Source: CAZPBO01 sp964584815 (GTDB lineage: Bacteria; Planctomycetota; SKW154). From it: DNA of 15,049 nt. Location of the stretch: contig CAZPBO010000053.1 of assembly GCA_964584815.1 (NCBI GenBank), positions 1 through 15,049 on the forward strand, written 5' to 3'. Positions 6,562-13,351 of the stretch are shown piece after piece (positions within the stretch are counted from its first letter, which is position 1; the number at the start of each line of letters is the position of its first letter). Below the pieces are notes generated by a model. That model made no database searches. It had not been told where the DNA came from and was given only the letters and a program-made list of their open reading frames with translations. Made by a program: the position numbers and the translations under genes.

Positions 6562-7650
6562 TTGCTGCGCGCACTTTATCTTCACAACCTTCATAAGGAG
6601 TTGGGAGCGCGATTTCGCCGTTATGGCGGTTGGCTCCTGCCTCTGTTTTATGAGTCAATTTTGAGTGAGCATATGTATGTTCGCATTTCGGCGGCGATAT
6701 TTGACTTATCTTATCTGGGCAGGATAGAAGTGCGGGGCAAGCAGCACAAGCGTTTTTTGTCGCGCCACCTCACACGCCCGCTTGACAAACTGCCCACAGG
6801 CAAATGTATCTATGCCCTGCTCCTGACAGAAAAGGGGACGATTTTTGCCGACTGCATGGTTTATGTGTTGCGGGAGCGTTGTGTGGTTTCTGTCAACCCG
6901 CTGAACACCGAGAAGGTATACGCGCGGTTGGCGGGCGATGCGCCTGATGGTGTTGATGTGAAGGACATAACTGAGAAGTGGCTATGCGTTTCGGTTCAGG
7001 GACGGCGTTCAGCGCCCATTTTACAGCATCTCACCGATATGGACCTGTCGCTTCTCAAGACGGGTTTTGCGTGTGAGGCTTTCTGTGTAGGGGGGCACGA
7101 GATAGTGATTGCGCGCACAGGCTATACGGGAGAGGACGGTTTTGAGGTGCTTGTTCCACCTGATGGTGCAAATCTACTTTTTGATTCGGTGCTCCAGGTA
7201 GGGACGCACCAACACCTTGTGCCTGCAGGGATAGGTGCCAGATTCTCTCTTCGCCTTGAGGCGTGTTTTCCACTTTATGGAATGGAGATGGACGAGAAGA
7301 CCGACCCTTTGGAGGCTGACCTTGAGCGTTTTGTGGATTGGGAAAACGATTTTGTAGGCAAGAGGGGGTTGCTCAAGCGCAAAGAGGGGGGTGTAAAGCG
7401 GCTGCTCACGCCTTTGAAGATAGGCGGACCGCGGATTGCGCGCAAGGATAACTCGGTCTTTTTCAGGGGCGAATTCGTGGGACGGGTAGCACGGGGAACA
7501 TTCTCTCCTGTGATGCAACAACCCATAGCGACGGCTTTTCTGCGCCCTGACCTGAGCCAGATAGGGACGAGACTTGAGGTGGCGATACGGGGGAAGCGCT
7601 ATCCTGCTGTTGTGGCGCGAAAGCCATTCTATTTTGTCAGGCGGCGATGA
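6562..7650 (+). CDS. GcvT-like aminomethyltransferase family protein (divergent)
   Basis: A 362-residue protein collinear over its full length with the glycine-cleavage T protein: GGWLLPLFY (22-30), FDLSYLG (48-54), F-A-D-C (95-98) in the folate-binding region, RTGYTGEDGFEV (185-196), GARFSLRLEA (225-234), FPLYGMEMDEKTDPLEA (236-252), GTFSP (312-316). True GcvT uses tetrahydrofolate to take the aminomethyl group from lipoyl-GcvH. Here several positions depart from the usual residues: His in FDVSHMG is Tyr51, TND in the N-terminal loop is RPL, and Asp in GARD is Phe228. It could be a working GcvT or a related folate enzyme. TTG 6562 is preferred because it aligns with known starts and GAGG lies ten bases upstream; TTG 6553 also fits. 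It follows the ABC gene by 12 bases. Confidence 0.82.
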   Translation: MLRALYLHNLHKELGARFRRYGGWLLPLFYESILSEHMYVRISAAIFDLSYLGRIEVRGKQHKRFLSRHLTRPLDKLPTGKCIYALLLTEKGTIFADCMVYVLRERCVVSVNPLNTEKVYARLAGDAPDGVDVKDITEKWLCVSVQGRRSAPILQHLTDMDLSLLKTGFACEAFCVGGHEIVIARTGYTGEDGFEVLVPPDGANLLFDSVLQVGTHQHLVPAGIGARFSLRLEACFPLYGMEMDEKTDPLEADLERFVDWENDFVGKRGLLKRKEGGVKRLLTPLKIGGPRIARKDNSVFFRGEFVGRVARGTFSPVMQQPIATAFLRPDLSQIGTRLEVAIRGKRYPAVVARKPFYFVRRR

Positions 7651-7660
7651 GGGCAGCGTC

Positions 7661-8380
7661 GTGGAATGGCGTCTGATTGACACAGGTCGTTGTGCTGCTG
7701 CCTACAATATGGCATTAGATGAGGCGCTGATGCTCTGTGTTGAAGAACCTGTTCTGCGCTTTTACGGATGGGAACCTGCGGCGGTAAGCCTGGGATATTT
7801 TCAGTCGGCGGCGGAGATGGAGCAGTGGCGCAAGAAGGGGTATGTTGTGGTTCGTCGCCTGACAGGCGGGGGGGCAATATACCATTATCGGGAGTTGACT
7901 TACTGTCTTGTTCTGCCGCGCGGACATAAAATCGCCGAATCCACAAGACTGGCTTATGAGGTTGTGCACGGTGCGATAGTTGAAGCGTTGAGGGCGCTTG
8001 GGGTGCCGGCGGCAATGCGGGGGGAGACTCCACAAACACCGCCTCATCAGCCTTTCTGCTTCAACCGCACGATATTCTGCGACATCGTGGCTGACGGAAG
8101 GAAGATTGTGGGTTCGGCGCAGCGGCGAACACAGGCAGGATTTTTGCAGCACGGCTCCATTCCGATTGAGCGCAATCCGCTGACACCTGAAGCGGCGTTC
8201 GTGCGCGGTTTCGCCCCCGACGCCAACTACGCCACTGTCAGAGATGCGATAGTGCGGTCGTTGATACGCCGCCTGCGGGTGGTCTTCCGCTGGAGCCGCC
8301 CGAGTTGGCGGGAGCAAAAAAAAGCCGCCGAGTTGCAGAGAACCAAATACTCGGCGGCTCACTGGACTTTCAAGCGCTGA
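7661..8380 (+). CDS. Lipoate-protein ligase A / LipM-type octanoyltransferase family protein
   Basis: A 239-residue member of the biotin/lipoate ligase fold that attaches lipoyl or octanoyl groups to proteins such as GcvH and E2. Motifs: GRCAAAYNMALDEA (9-22), RRLTGGGAIYH (65-75), then FCFNRTIFCDIVADGRKIVGSAQRR (132-156) with the conserved Lys148, and LQHGSI (162-167). Cys133 or Cys140 might serve as the acyl-bearing cysteine if it works as LipM (inference). It lacks the extra C-terminal domain of long LplA proteins. GTG 7661 is chosen because GAGGG lies seven bases ahead and the family begins with E-W-R-L-I; the open frame extends upstream into the GcvT-like gene. Ten bases separate the two genes, so lipoylation and the GcvT-like protein are probably linked. 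Its last codons carry the dnaK terminator. Confidence 0.88.
   Translation: MEWRLIDTGRCAAAYNMALDEALMLCVEEPVLRFYGWEPAAVSLGYFQSAAEMEQWRKKGYVVVRRLTGGGAIYHYRELTYCLVLPRGHKIAESTRLAYEVVHGAIVEALRALGVPAAMRGETPQTPPHQPFCFNRTIFCDIVADGRKIVGSAQRRTQAGFLQHGSIPIERNPLTPEAAFVRGFAPDANYATVRDAIVRSLIRRLRVVFRWSRPSWREQKKAAELQRTKYSAAHWTFKR
8316..8359 (-). terminator. Rho-independent terminator of dnaK, inside the lipoate-ligase coding sequence
   Basis: Perfect 11-bp stem (8323-8333 pairing with 8349-8359), 15-base loop, then eight Ts on the minus strand (A-run 8316-8323). It begins 22 bases after the dnaK stop at 8382. The same bases encode residues 221-233 of the convergent ligase. Confidence 0.85.
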
Positions 8381-8381
8381 T

Positions 8382-10340
8382 TTATTTTTTCACCTCAAAG
8401 TCGGCGTCAATCACATCATCTCCACCAGACTTATCGGAAGAGGAGCCCCCGGACTGCGGCGGCGTTTGCTGACCACCTGTGCCTGTTGCACCCGCTGTCG
8501 CTTTGCGGTACATCTCTTCTGCCGCCGCGTGAAACTTGCTCCACAGTTTCTGCGTCTCGGCTATCTCGCGTTCAATCTCCGCCTTGTCCTGCCCACTCTG
8601 GCACAACTCCCTCAATCGCTTTATCTTCTCCTCCAGTTGGCGTTTTGTGTCGGCATCAATTTTGTCGCCGAAATCCTTAAGAAACTTCTCTGACTGATAG
8701 GCTACCGCGTCGGCTTGGTTACGCGCTTCAATCAACTCGCGTTTGCGTTTGTCCTCATCAGCAAAGCGCTCGGCTTCCTGTCGCATCCGCTCCACCTCAT
8801 CTTTTGTGAGACCCGACGATGTGACGACCTTTATGGACTGTTCTTTGCCTGTCGCCATATCCTTTGCGGTGACATTGAGGATACCGTTTGCGTCAATGTC
8901 AAAGGTGACCTCAATTTTGGGAACGCCACGGGGTGCGGGCGGGATTCCTGTGAGTTGGAATCGTGCGAGGGTGCGGTTGTCGGCAGCCATAGGACGCTCT
9001 CCCTGCAGAACATGGACATCAACGGTGGTCTGGTTGTCGGCAGCGGTGGTGAATATCTCCGCTTTGCGGGTGGGTATTGGGGTGTTGCGCGGTATCAGCA
9101 CCGTCATCACTCCACCCAGTGTCTCAACTCCCAGAGAAAGCGGCGTCACATCAATCAGCAGAATGTCCTTCTTCTCACCTGCCAGAACAGAGCCCTGAAT
9201 AGCGGCACCCACTGCCACCACCTCGTCAGGATTAACGCCTTTGGACGGCTCCTTACCGAACAGGTCGGTGACGAACTGCTGCACAATGGGCATACGCGTG
9301 GCACCACCCACAAGTATCACCTCATCAATGTCGGATGGTTTGAGTTTGGCGTCCTCAAGGGCTTGTAGGACGGGGTTGCGGCAGCGCTCCACAAGGTGAC
9401 GCACCATCTGCTCAAACCGCGCTCGCGTCAACTTCTTCAGCAAGTGTTTGGGTCCTGACTGGTCTGCGGTGATAAATGGAAGGTTTATTTCAGCCTCAAG
9501 GCTTGATGAGAGTTCGCATTTTGCGCGTTCGGCGGCGTCCTTCAGTCGCTGCAGCGCCATCGCGTCCTTGCTTAAGTCAACTCCTGTCTCCTTCTTGAAC
9601 TCGTCAACCAGCCAGTCAATTATGACCTGGTCAAAGTTGTCGCCGCCAAGATGCGTGTCACCGTTCGTCGCCAGAACCTCAACCACCGACTCACCGTCTT
9701 CCTTACCTATGCGCAGAATGGAAATATCAAATGTTCCACCACCGAGGTCAAAAACCGCCACCTTGCGCTCACCCTCCTTGTCAAGACCATAAGCAAGAGC
9801 CGCCGCCGTCGGCTCGTTGATTATCCGCAAAACCTCAAGCCCCGCTATTGTGCCGGCATCCTTTGTCGCTTGACGCTGACTATCGTTGAAGTAAGCGGGC
9901 ACCGTTATCACCGCTTTCTTCACCTTAGCGCCGAGATAGTCTTCCGCCGCTTGTTTCAACTTCATCAGCACCATCGCCGATATCTCCGGCGGTGTGAACT
10001 CCTTCTTCGCCGCAGGCACATACACCTTCACCAACTCATCCGCACTTCCCCGCACTTCATACGGCACCATCGTCTCTTCTTCTTTCACCTCATTGCGTCT
10101 CCGTCCCATAAACCTCTTGATGGAAAAAATGGTGTTCTGTGGATTGGTTATCGCCTGCCGCTTTGCCAATTTTCCCACCAGACGCTCTCCGCTTTCCGTA
10201 AACGCCACAACCGACGGGGTCAGGCGGTCACCTTCCTGATTCACTATCACTGTGGGTTTTCCGCCCTCAACCACCGCAACCACGGAGTTCGTCGTCCCAA
10301 GGTCAATACCGATAACCTTTTCGGTCTCTTTGCCTGACAT
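8382..10340 (-). CDS. dnaK: Molecular chaperone DnaK (Hsp70)
   Basis: A 652-residue DnaK. The N-terminal ATPase has IGIDLGTTNS (10-19), INEPTAAALAYG, AVFDLGGGTFDIS and VILVGGATRMP; the substrate-binding domain has LLIDVTPLSLGVETLGGVMT; the lid follows, with a Gly/Ser/Gln-rich linker and DDVIDADFEVKK at the end. It binds exposed hydrophobic stretches in an ATP cycle driven by DnaJ and GrpE. ATG 10340 is chosen because GGAGG lies eight bases ahead and the sequence upstream is not Hsp70-like. No dnaJ or grpE is in the window; a DnaJ-type zinc-finger protein is encoded two genes upstream. The gene ends one base from the stop of the convergent lipoate-ligase gene. Confidence 0.98.
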   Translation of the reverse strand: MSGKETEKVIGIDLGTTNSVVAVVEGGKPTVIVNQEGDRLTPSVVAFTESGERLVGKLAKRQAITNPQNTIFSIKRFMGRRRNEVKEEETMVPYEVRGSADELVKVYVPAAKKEFTPPEISAMVLMKLKQAAEDYLGAKVKKAVITVPAYFNDSQRQATKDAGTIAGLEVLRIINEPTAAALAYGLDKEGERKVAVFDLGGGTFDISILRIGKEDGESVVEVLATNGDTHLGGDNFDQVIIDWLVDEFKKETGVDLSKDAMALQRLKDAAERAKCELSSSLEAEINLPFITADQSGPKHLLKKLTRARFEQMVRHLVERCRNPVLQALEDAKLKPSDIDEVILVGGATRMPIVQQFVTDLFGKEPSKGVNPDEVVAVGAAIQGSVLAGEKKDILLIDVTPLSLGVETLGGVMTVLIPRNTPIPTRKAEIFTTAADNQTTVDVHVLQGERPMAADNRTLARFQLTGIPPAPRGVPKIEVTFDIDANGILNVTAKDMATGKEQSIKVVTSSGLTKDEVERMRQEAERFADEDKRKRELIEARNQADAVAYQSEKFLKDFGDKIDADTKRQLEEKIKRLRELCQSGQDKAEIEREIAETQKLWSKFHAAAEEMYRKATAGATGTGGQQTPPQSGGSSSDKSGGDDVIDADFEVKK

Positions 10341-10372
10341 CTTCACAACCTCCAAACAAAGCACTCGCAAAG

Positions 10373-10400
10373 ATGCTATGCAAAGAGTATGCCGCTTCAA
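10373..10400 (-). promoter_or_regulatory. Possible weak dnaK promoter
   Basis: TTGAAG (10400-10395) and TAGCAT (10378-10373), 16 bases apart on the minus strand, four of six matches each. It lies in the 99-base gap between the lipoprotein gene and dnaK. No clear heat-shock operator (CIRCE) is present. Confidence 0.25.
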
Positions 10401-10439
10401 AATCGCCAAACGAAACGGCAAAAATGAAGAAAACCCGCC

Positions 10440-10985
10440 TCATTTGGTGCCAGATTGGCACCGCTTCAGGTAGTCGGAGAGTATTTTTGGCTCTGGGCAC
10501 ATAGCACCACGCCAGAGCGCATCAGGCGGTCCATACGGCACAAGCACCCCCTGCCAGTCGTCTGGGGCGCCATATGGTGTGTATGCCGAAACAACATCCG
10601 GAAAAAGCCAGCGGCAGAGTTCCTCTTCCAATGTGAGAGGAAAAATCCATGGACGGAGATTGAACCGCAACGATGCGTGAACATTTTCAGGGAACAGCCA
10701 CCGCCAGGTGTCGGAGGTCACATCGGTTTTGCGGATGAAAGGCTCCATCGCGGGACGGTGTTTCTCGCGTTCTGTGTCAACGATAAGGTCAAGACGGAGG
10801 CGGTCCACGAACGCAGCGGCAAGAGCACGGCAACTCGGATGTGGAATCCGTATCTCAGGAAGCGGCTTAGCGGGTTTGTAATAGACTGGACTGACTGGTT
10901 CGCGTGTAGGGGCAGGTTGACGCTGTGGGGGCGCCTCCACACAACCAAAAGTGGTAGCAACAAAGAGCGCGGCAAACCACCTCAC
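10440..10985 (-). CDS. Predicted lipoprotein, unknown function
   Basis: A 181-residue protein with a short signal peptide (MRWFAALFVATTFGC) and a lipobox ending at Cys15, so probably lipid-anchored. It has a Pro-rich linker (about 19-50) and a globular part with a repeated RWLFP motif (95-99 and 125-129, each followed by Glu/Asp and Val within three residues). I do not recognise the family. GTG 10985 is chosen because GGAGG lies six bases ahead; GTGA overlaps the stop of the upstream gene by four bases, so the two are translationally coupled. It is encoded between the DnaJ-type zinc-finger gene and dnaK. Confidence 0.75.
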   Translation of the reverse strand: MRWFAALFVATTFGCVEAPPQRQPAPTREPVSPVYYKPAKPLPEIRIPHPSCRALAAAFVDRLRLDLIVDTEREKHRPAMEPFIRKTDVTSDTWRWLFPENVHASLRFNLRPWIFPLTLEEELCRWLFPDVVSAYTPYGAPDDWQGVLVPYGPPDALWRGAMCPEPKILSDYLKRCQSGTK

Positions 10986-11518
10986 TCGCCGCCTCCCTCT
11001 TCTCCTTCCCCTGTTTCTTCTTCACCAGGCAGAACCGATATTTTCGGTTGCGCAACGACTCTCAAATCGTTTATCCGTTTGCGCGTAAGCGAGGGTAAGG
11101 GAATCGGCGCATTGCCGTAAGACAACCATCCCGTGCCGTGACATTCAGGGCAATATCCCAAATTGCGGTCCTCGTGCCAGCAGTGGGGGCAGCGAACAGT
11201 AGATGCCCCTTCCGTTACGGGAAATATCAGGTTGCCTTTACCGCCGCAGAGCGCACATTTTCCCGTCCCCTTGCACGCCCAGCAAACCTGCTCGTAGTTG
11301 CGCCAGCGAAAATGGTGCTTGCAGTTGTAGCAGTATCCCAGATGCGGCGCCACAACACGGTAACAATACGGACAATGCGGCACACCATCCTGACTGAATA
11401 TCACCCCCCGTTCGTTCACCTCCCACTTAAACTCATAAAGCAAAATCGGAATACCTATTATCGCGCCCACAGTTATCAGAATTGAAGCGATGATAAAGCG
11501 CTTGTCGTACTCCCACAC
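10982..11518 (-). CDS. Membrane-anchored DnaJ-type cysteine-rich zinc-finger protein without a J domain
   Basis: A 178-residue protein. One transmembrane helix covers about residues 8-28, with Lys/Arg before it. A zinc ribbon follows (Cys49, 52, 63, 66), then a DnaJ-like cysteine-rich block: C79-x-x-C82-x-G-x-G, C88-x-x-C91-G-G-x-G, C110-x-x-C113 (no Gly pair) and C123-x-x-C126-x-G-x-G. Four CxxC pairs matches the two-zinc arrangement of DnaJ, which binds unfolded substrates and DnaK. The C-terminus is acidic (EEETGEGEEGGGE). It has no J domain, so it cannot stimulate DnaK in the usual way. GTG 11518 is chosen because AAGGAGG lies six bases ahead; the overlapping ATG at 11520 is in another frame. 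It is coupled to the following lipoprotein gene by a GTGA overlap. Confidence 0.85.
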   Translation of the reverse strand: MWEYDKRFIIASILITVGAIIGIPILLYEFKWEVNERGVIFSQDGVPHCPYCYRVVAPHLGYCYNCKHHFRWRNYEQVCWACKGTGKCALCGGKGNLIFPVTEGASTVRCPHCWHEDRNLGYCPECHGTGWLSYGNAPIPLPSLTRKRINDLRVVAQPKISVLPGEEETGEGEEGGGE

Positions 11519-11531
11519 ATCCTGCCTCCTT

Positions 11532-11568
11532 CAACGCCCTTCATTATCAACCAGCCGATATGGCGTTG
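11532..11568. promoter_or_regulatory. Long inverted repeat over the zinc-finger operon promoter
   Basis: CAACGCC (11532-11538) and GGCGTTG (11562-11568), 23 bases apart. One arm lies at the predicted transcription start and the other covers the end of the -35, with about 30 bases (three helical turns) between arm centres. Confidence 0.35.
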
Positions 11569-11572
11569 TCAA
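11543..11572 (-). promoter_or_regulatory. Sigma-70-like promoter of the zinc-finger/lipoprotein operon
   Basis: TTGACA (11572-11567, perfect) and GATAAT (11548-11543, five of six) are separated by 18 bases on the minus strand. Transcription would start near 11536, about 18 bases before GTG 11518. This is the best promoter in the window and it may also drive dnaK. Confidence 0.8.
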
Positions 11573-11620
11573 GTCAAAAATGGTGCCCTTCACCCCACGG
11601 TTTTGGGTTTTTGCAAAGTA

Positions 11621-13186
11621 TCAGTGGCGGAAGTGGCGACGGTGGGTGAAGACCATAAAAAGTCCGCGTGCGTTTGCCGCCTGAATCACCTCTTTATCGC
11701 GTTTTGAACCACCAGGCTGCACAACACCAACAACACCCGCGTCCGCCAGAACCTCAACACCGTCAGGGAACGGGAAGAAAGCGTCTGATGCGGCGACCGC
11801 GCCAACCGCTCGCTCACCCGCCTTCATCACCGCCACCTTTGCCGCGTCCACCCGACTTGTCTGCCCTCCTCCAGCGCCCACAAGCATCCCGTCTCTTGCC
11901 AGCACCACCGCGTTTGACTTCACATAGCGGCACACAAGCCACGCGAATCTCACTTGCTCCCACTCCGTATCGTCAGGTTTGCGCTCTGTCACTACCTCCC
12001 ATTCATCCTCTGCATCAGGTGCGCTGTCGGCATCCTGCAGCAGCAGACCACCCGTCACATAGCGCACCTCCGGTTCAGACGGATAGGAGAGTTGCGCAAT
12101 CTTCAGGATGCGCAGATTGCCTGACCAAGGCGCCGCGGTTTTCAGTATCTCAAGCGCTTCCGGCTCATAATCCGGCGCCACAACCACCTCAAAGAAGTTC
12201 TTCTTATCGGCGATGAGACGGGCGGTTTCGGTGTCAATCTTCTTGTTGGCGGCGACGATACCGCCAAAAGCGCTCACAGGGTCTCCCGCCAACGCCTTAC
12301 CGAACGCCTCCGCCAGACTACCGCCCTGCCCCAACCCGCACGGCACGGTGTGCTTGATTATCGCCACAGTGGGCTTCTTAAAGAGCCGAACGCAGTTGAG
12401 CGCGCCGTCTGTGTCCAGATAGTTGTTGAAGGAAAGCCCTCTGCCGCCTGTCTGGAGGACCTCCGCCGCCGCAAGCGAGCCCGCCTCCAACCTTGCCGCG
12501 CGGTAAACCGCCGCCGACTGGTGCGGATTCTCCCCATACCGCAACTCACCAAGCAACTGATAACTCATAACAAGCGTTTTTGCCCATTTCGCGCCGTTGA
12601 GGGAGGCGAGGTATCTATGGATGGCGGCATCATAAGCGGCTGTTCTGGCAAACGCCTCCACAGCCAACTCCCGCAGTGTTGGCTCCGTCAGAGCACCGCC
12701 ATTTTGCCGCATCTCCTCCAGCACAGAGGCATACTGAACAGGAGATGTGACGACGGCGACGAAGGGGTGGTTTTTTGCCGCGGCGCGCACCATACTCGGT
12801 CCCCCTATGTCTATGTTCTCAAGCGCCTTCTGCAGGTCCGCGCCAGCAGATACCACCTCCTCAAACGGATACAAATTGCAAACCACCATATCAAAACGAA
12901 CAATTCCCTGCTCCTTTAAGGTCTGCATATGCTCTTTCTTGTCGCGTTTTGCGAGAATTCCGCCGTGGATTTTCGGATGCAGTGTCTTGACCCGTCCGTC
13001 AAGAATCTCAACCGCGCCCGTGTAATCGGAAATCTCGGTGACATCAAGTTGCGCTTCTCGCAGAACCCGTGCCGTTCCACCGCTTGAGTATATCCGCACC
13101 CCAAATTCCTTCTGAAGTGCCCTTGCAAAATCCACCACCCCACTCTTGTCGTAAACGCTTATTATCGCGTTCTGAACAGAAAGCAT
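11621..13186 (-). CDS. purH: Bifunctional AICAR transformylase/IMP cyclohydrolase
   Basis: A 521-residue PurH, the usual length, catalysing the last two steps of purine synthesis (AICAR plus 10-formyl-THF to FAICAR, then to IMP). The N-terminal cyclohydrolase has SVYDKSG (10-16), YSSGGTA (33-39), GRVKTLHPKIHGG (64-76) and VCNLYPFE (102-109). The transformylase has LRYGENPHQ (215-223), LSFNNYLDTDGA (251-262), KHTVPCG (278-284) with catalytic-type Lys278/His279, DPVSAFGGI (302-310), VKSNAVVLA (422-430) and QPGGS (490-494), and ends in RHFRH. The usual Asn of KHTNPCG is Val281. ATG 13186 has AGGAG six bases ahead. It sits alone between divergent lipoprotein genes and the dnaK region. Confidence 0.97.
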   Translation of the reverse strand: MLSVQNAIISVYDKSGVVDFARALQKEFGVRIYSSGGTARVLREAQLDVTEISDYTGAVEILDGRVKTLHPKIHGGILAKRDKKEHMQTLKEQGIVRFDMVVCNLYPFEEVVSAGADLQKALENIDIGGPSMVRAAAKNHPFVAVVTSPVQYASVLEEMRQNGGALTEPTLRELAVEAFARTAAYDAAIHRYLASLNGAKWAKTLVMSYQLLGELRYGENPHQSAAVYRAARLEAGSLAAAEVLQTGGRGLSFNNYLDTDGALNCVRLFKKPTVAIIKHTVPCGLGQGGSLAEAFGKALAGDPVSAFGGIVAANKKIDTETARLIADKKNFFEVVVAPDYEPEALEILKTAAPWSGNLRILKIAQLSYPSEPEVRYVTGGLLLQDADSAPDAEDEWEVVTERKPDDTEWEQVRFAWLVCRYVKSNAVVLARDGMLVGAGGGQTSRVDAAKVAVMKAGERAVGAVAASDAFFPFPDGVEVLADAGVVGVVQPGGSKRDKEVIQAANARGLFMVFTHRRHFRH

Positions 13187-13212
13187 TACCTACTCCTTAA
13201 AATGCCTGTTCA

Positions 13213-13235
13213 GCGTAGCGAATATAACGCAGCGC
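13213..13235. promoter_or_regulatory. Dyad in the purH upstream region
   Basis: GCGTAGCG (13213-13220), AATATAA, CGCAGCGC (13228-13235): GCG-N2-GCG facing CGC-N2-CGC. On the minus strand its centre holds TATATT, a possible purH -10; no good -35 is seen upstream (TTCTTT at 17 bases). Confidence 0.3.
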
Positions 13236-13322
13236 CGTCCTGCAAAGAAAGACTTCCCCAGATTTGATGTTAAAAGCGGAGAAAACGCCGCATAAGGTGT
13301 AAACAGGAAAGGGTCTGTGGCG

Positions 13323-13328
13323 TAGAAT
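13323..13328 (+). promoter_or_regulatory. Possible -10 element of the HEAT-like/ExbD-like lipoprotein gene
   Basis: TAGAAT lies 24 bases before the ATG at 13352, the same hexamer as in the promoter at 5601. No good -35 lies 16-18 bases upstream, so this is a weak call. Confidence 0.3.
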
Positions 13329-13351
13329 TTGTGGTGATTAAGGAGTGAGGC

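Noticed and set aside
9651..10337. 228-codon open frame opposite dnaK
   Set aside because: Mirror of the DnaK coding sequence with Arg/His-rich translation and no family pattern.
10355..10385. Possible CIRCE heat-shock operator before dnaK
   Set aside because: Only a GAGTGCT half and a damaged TAGCATC partner at about five bases spacing instead of nine; does not fit TTAGCACTC-N9-GAGTGCTAA.
11575..11600. Possible purH terminator (GGTG-AAGGG-CACC then ATTTTT on the minus strand)
   Set aside because: Only a four-bp stem; too weak to call, though the T-run is suggestive.
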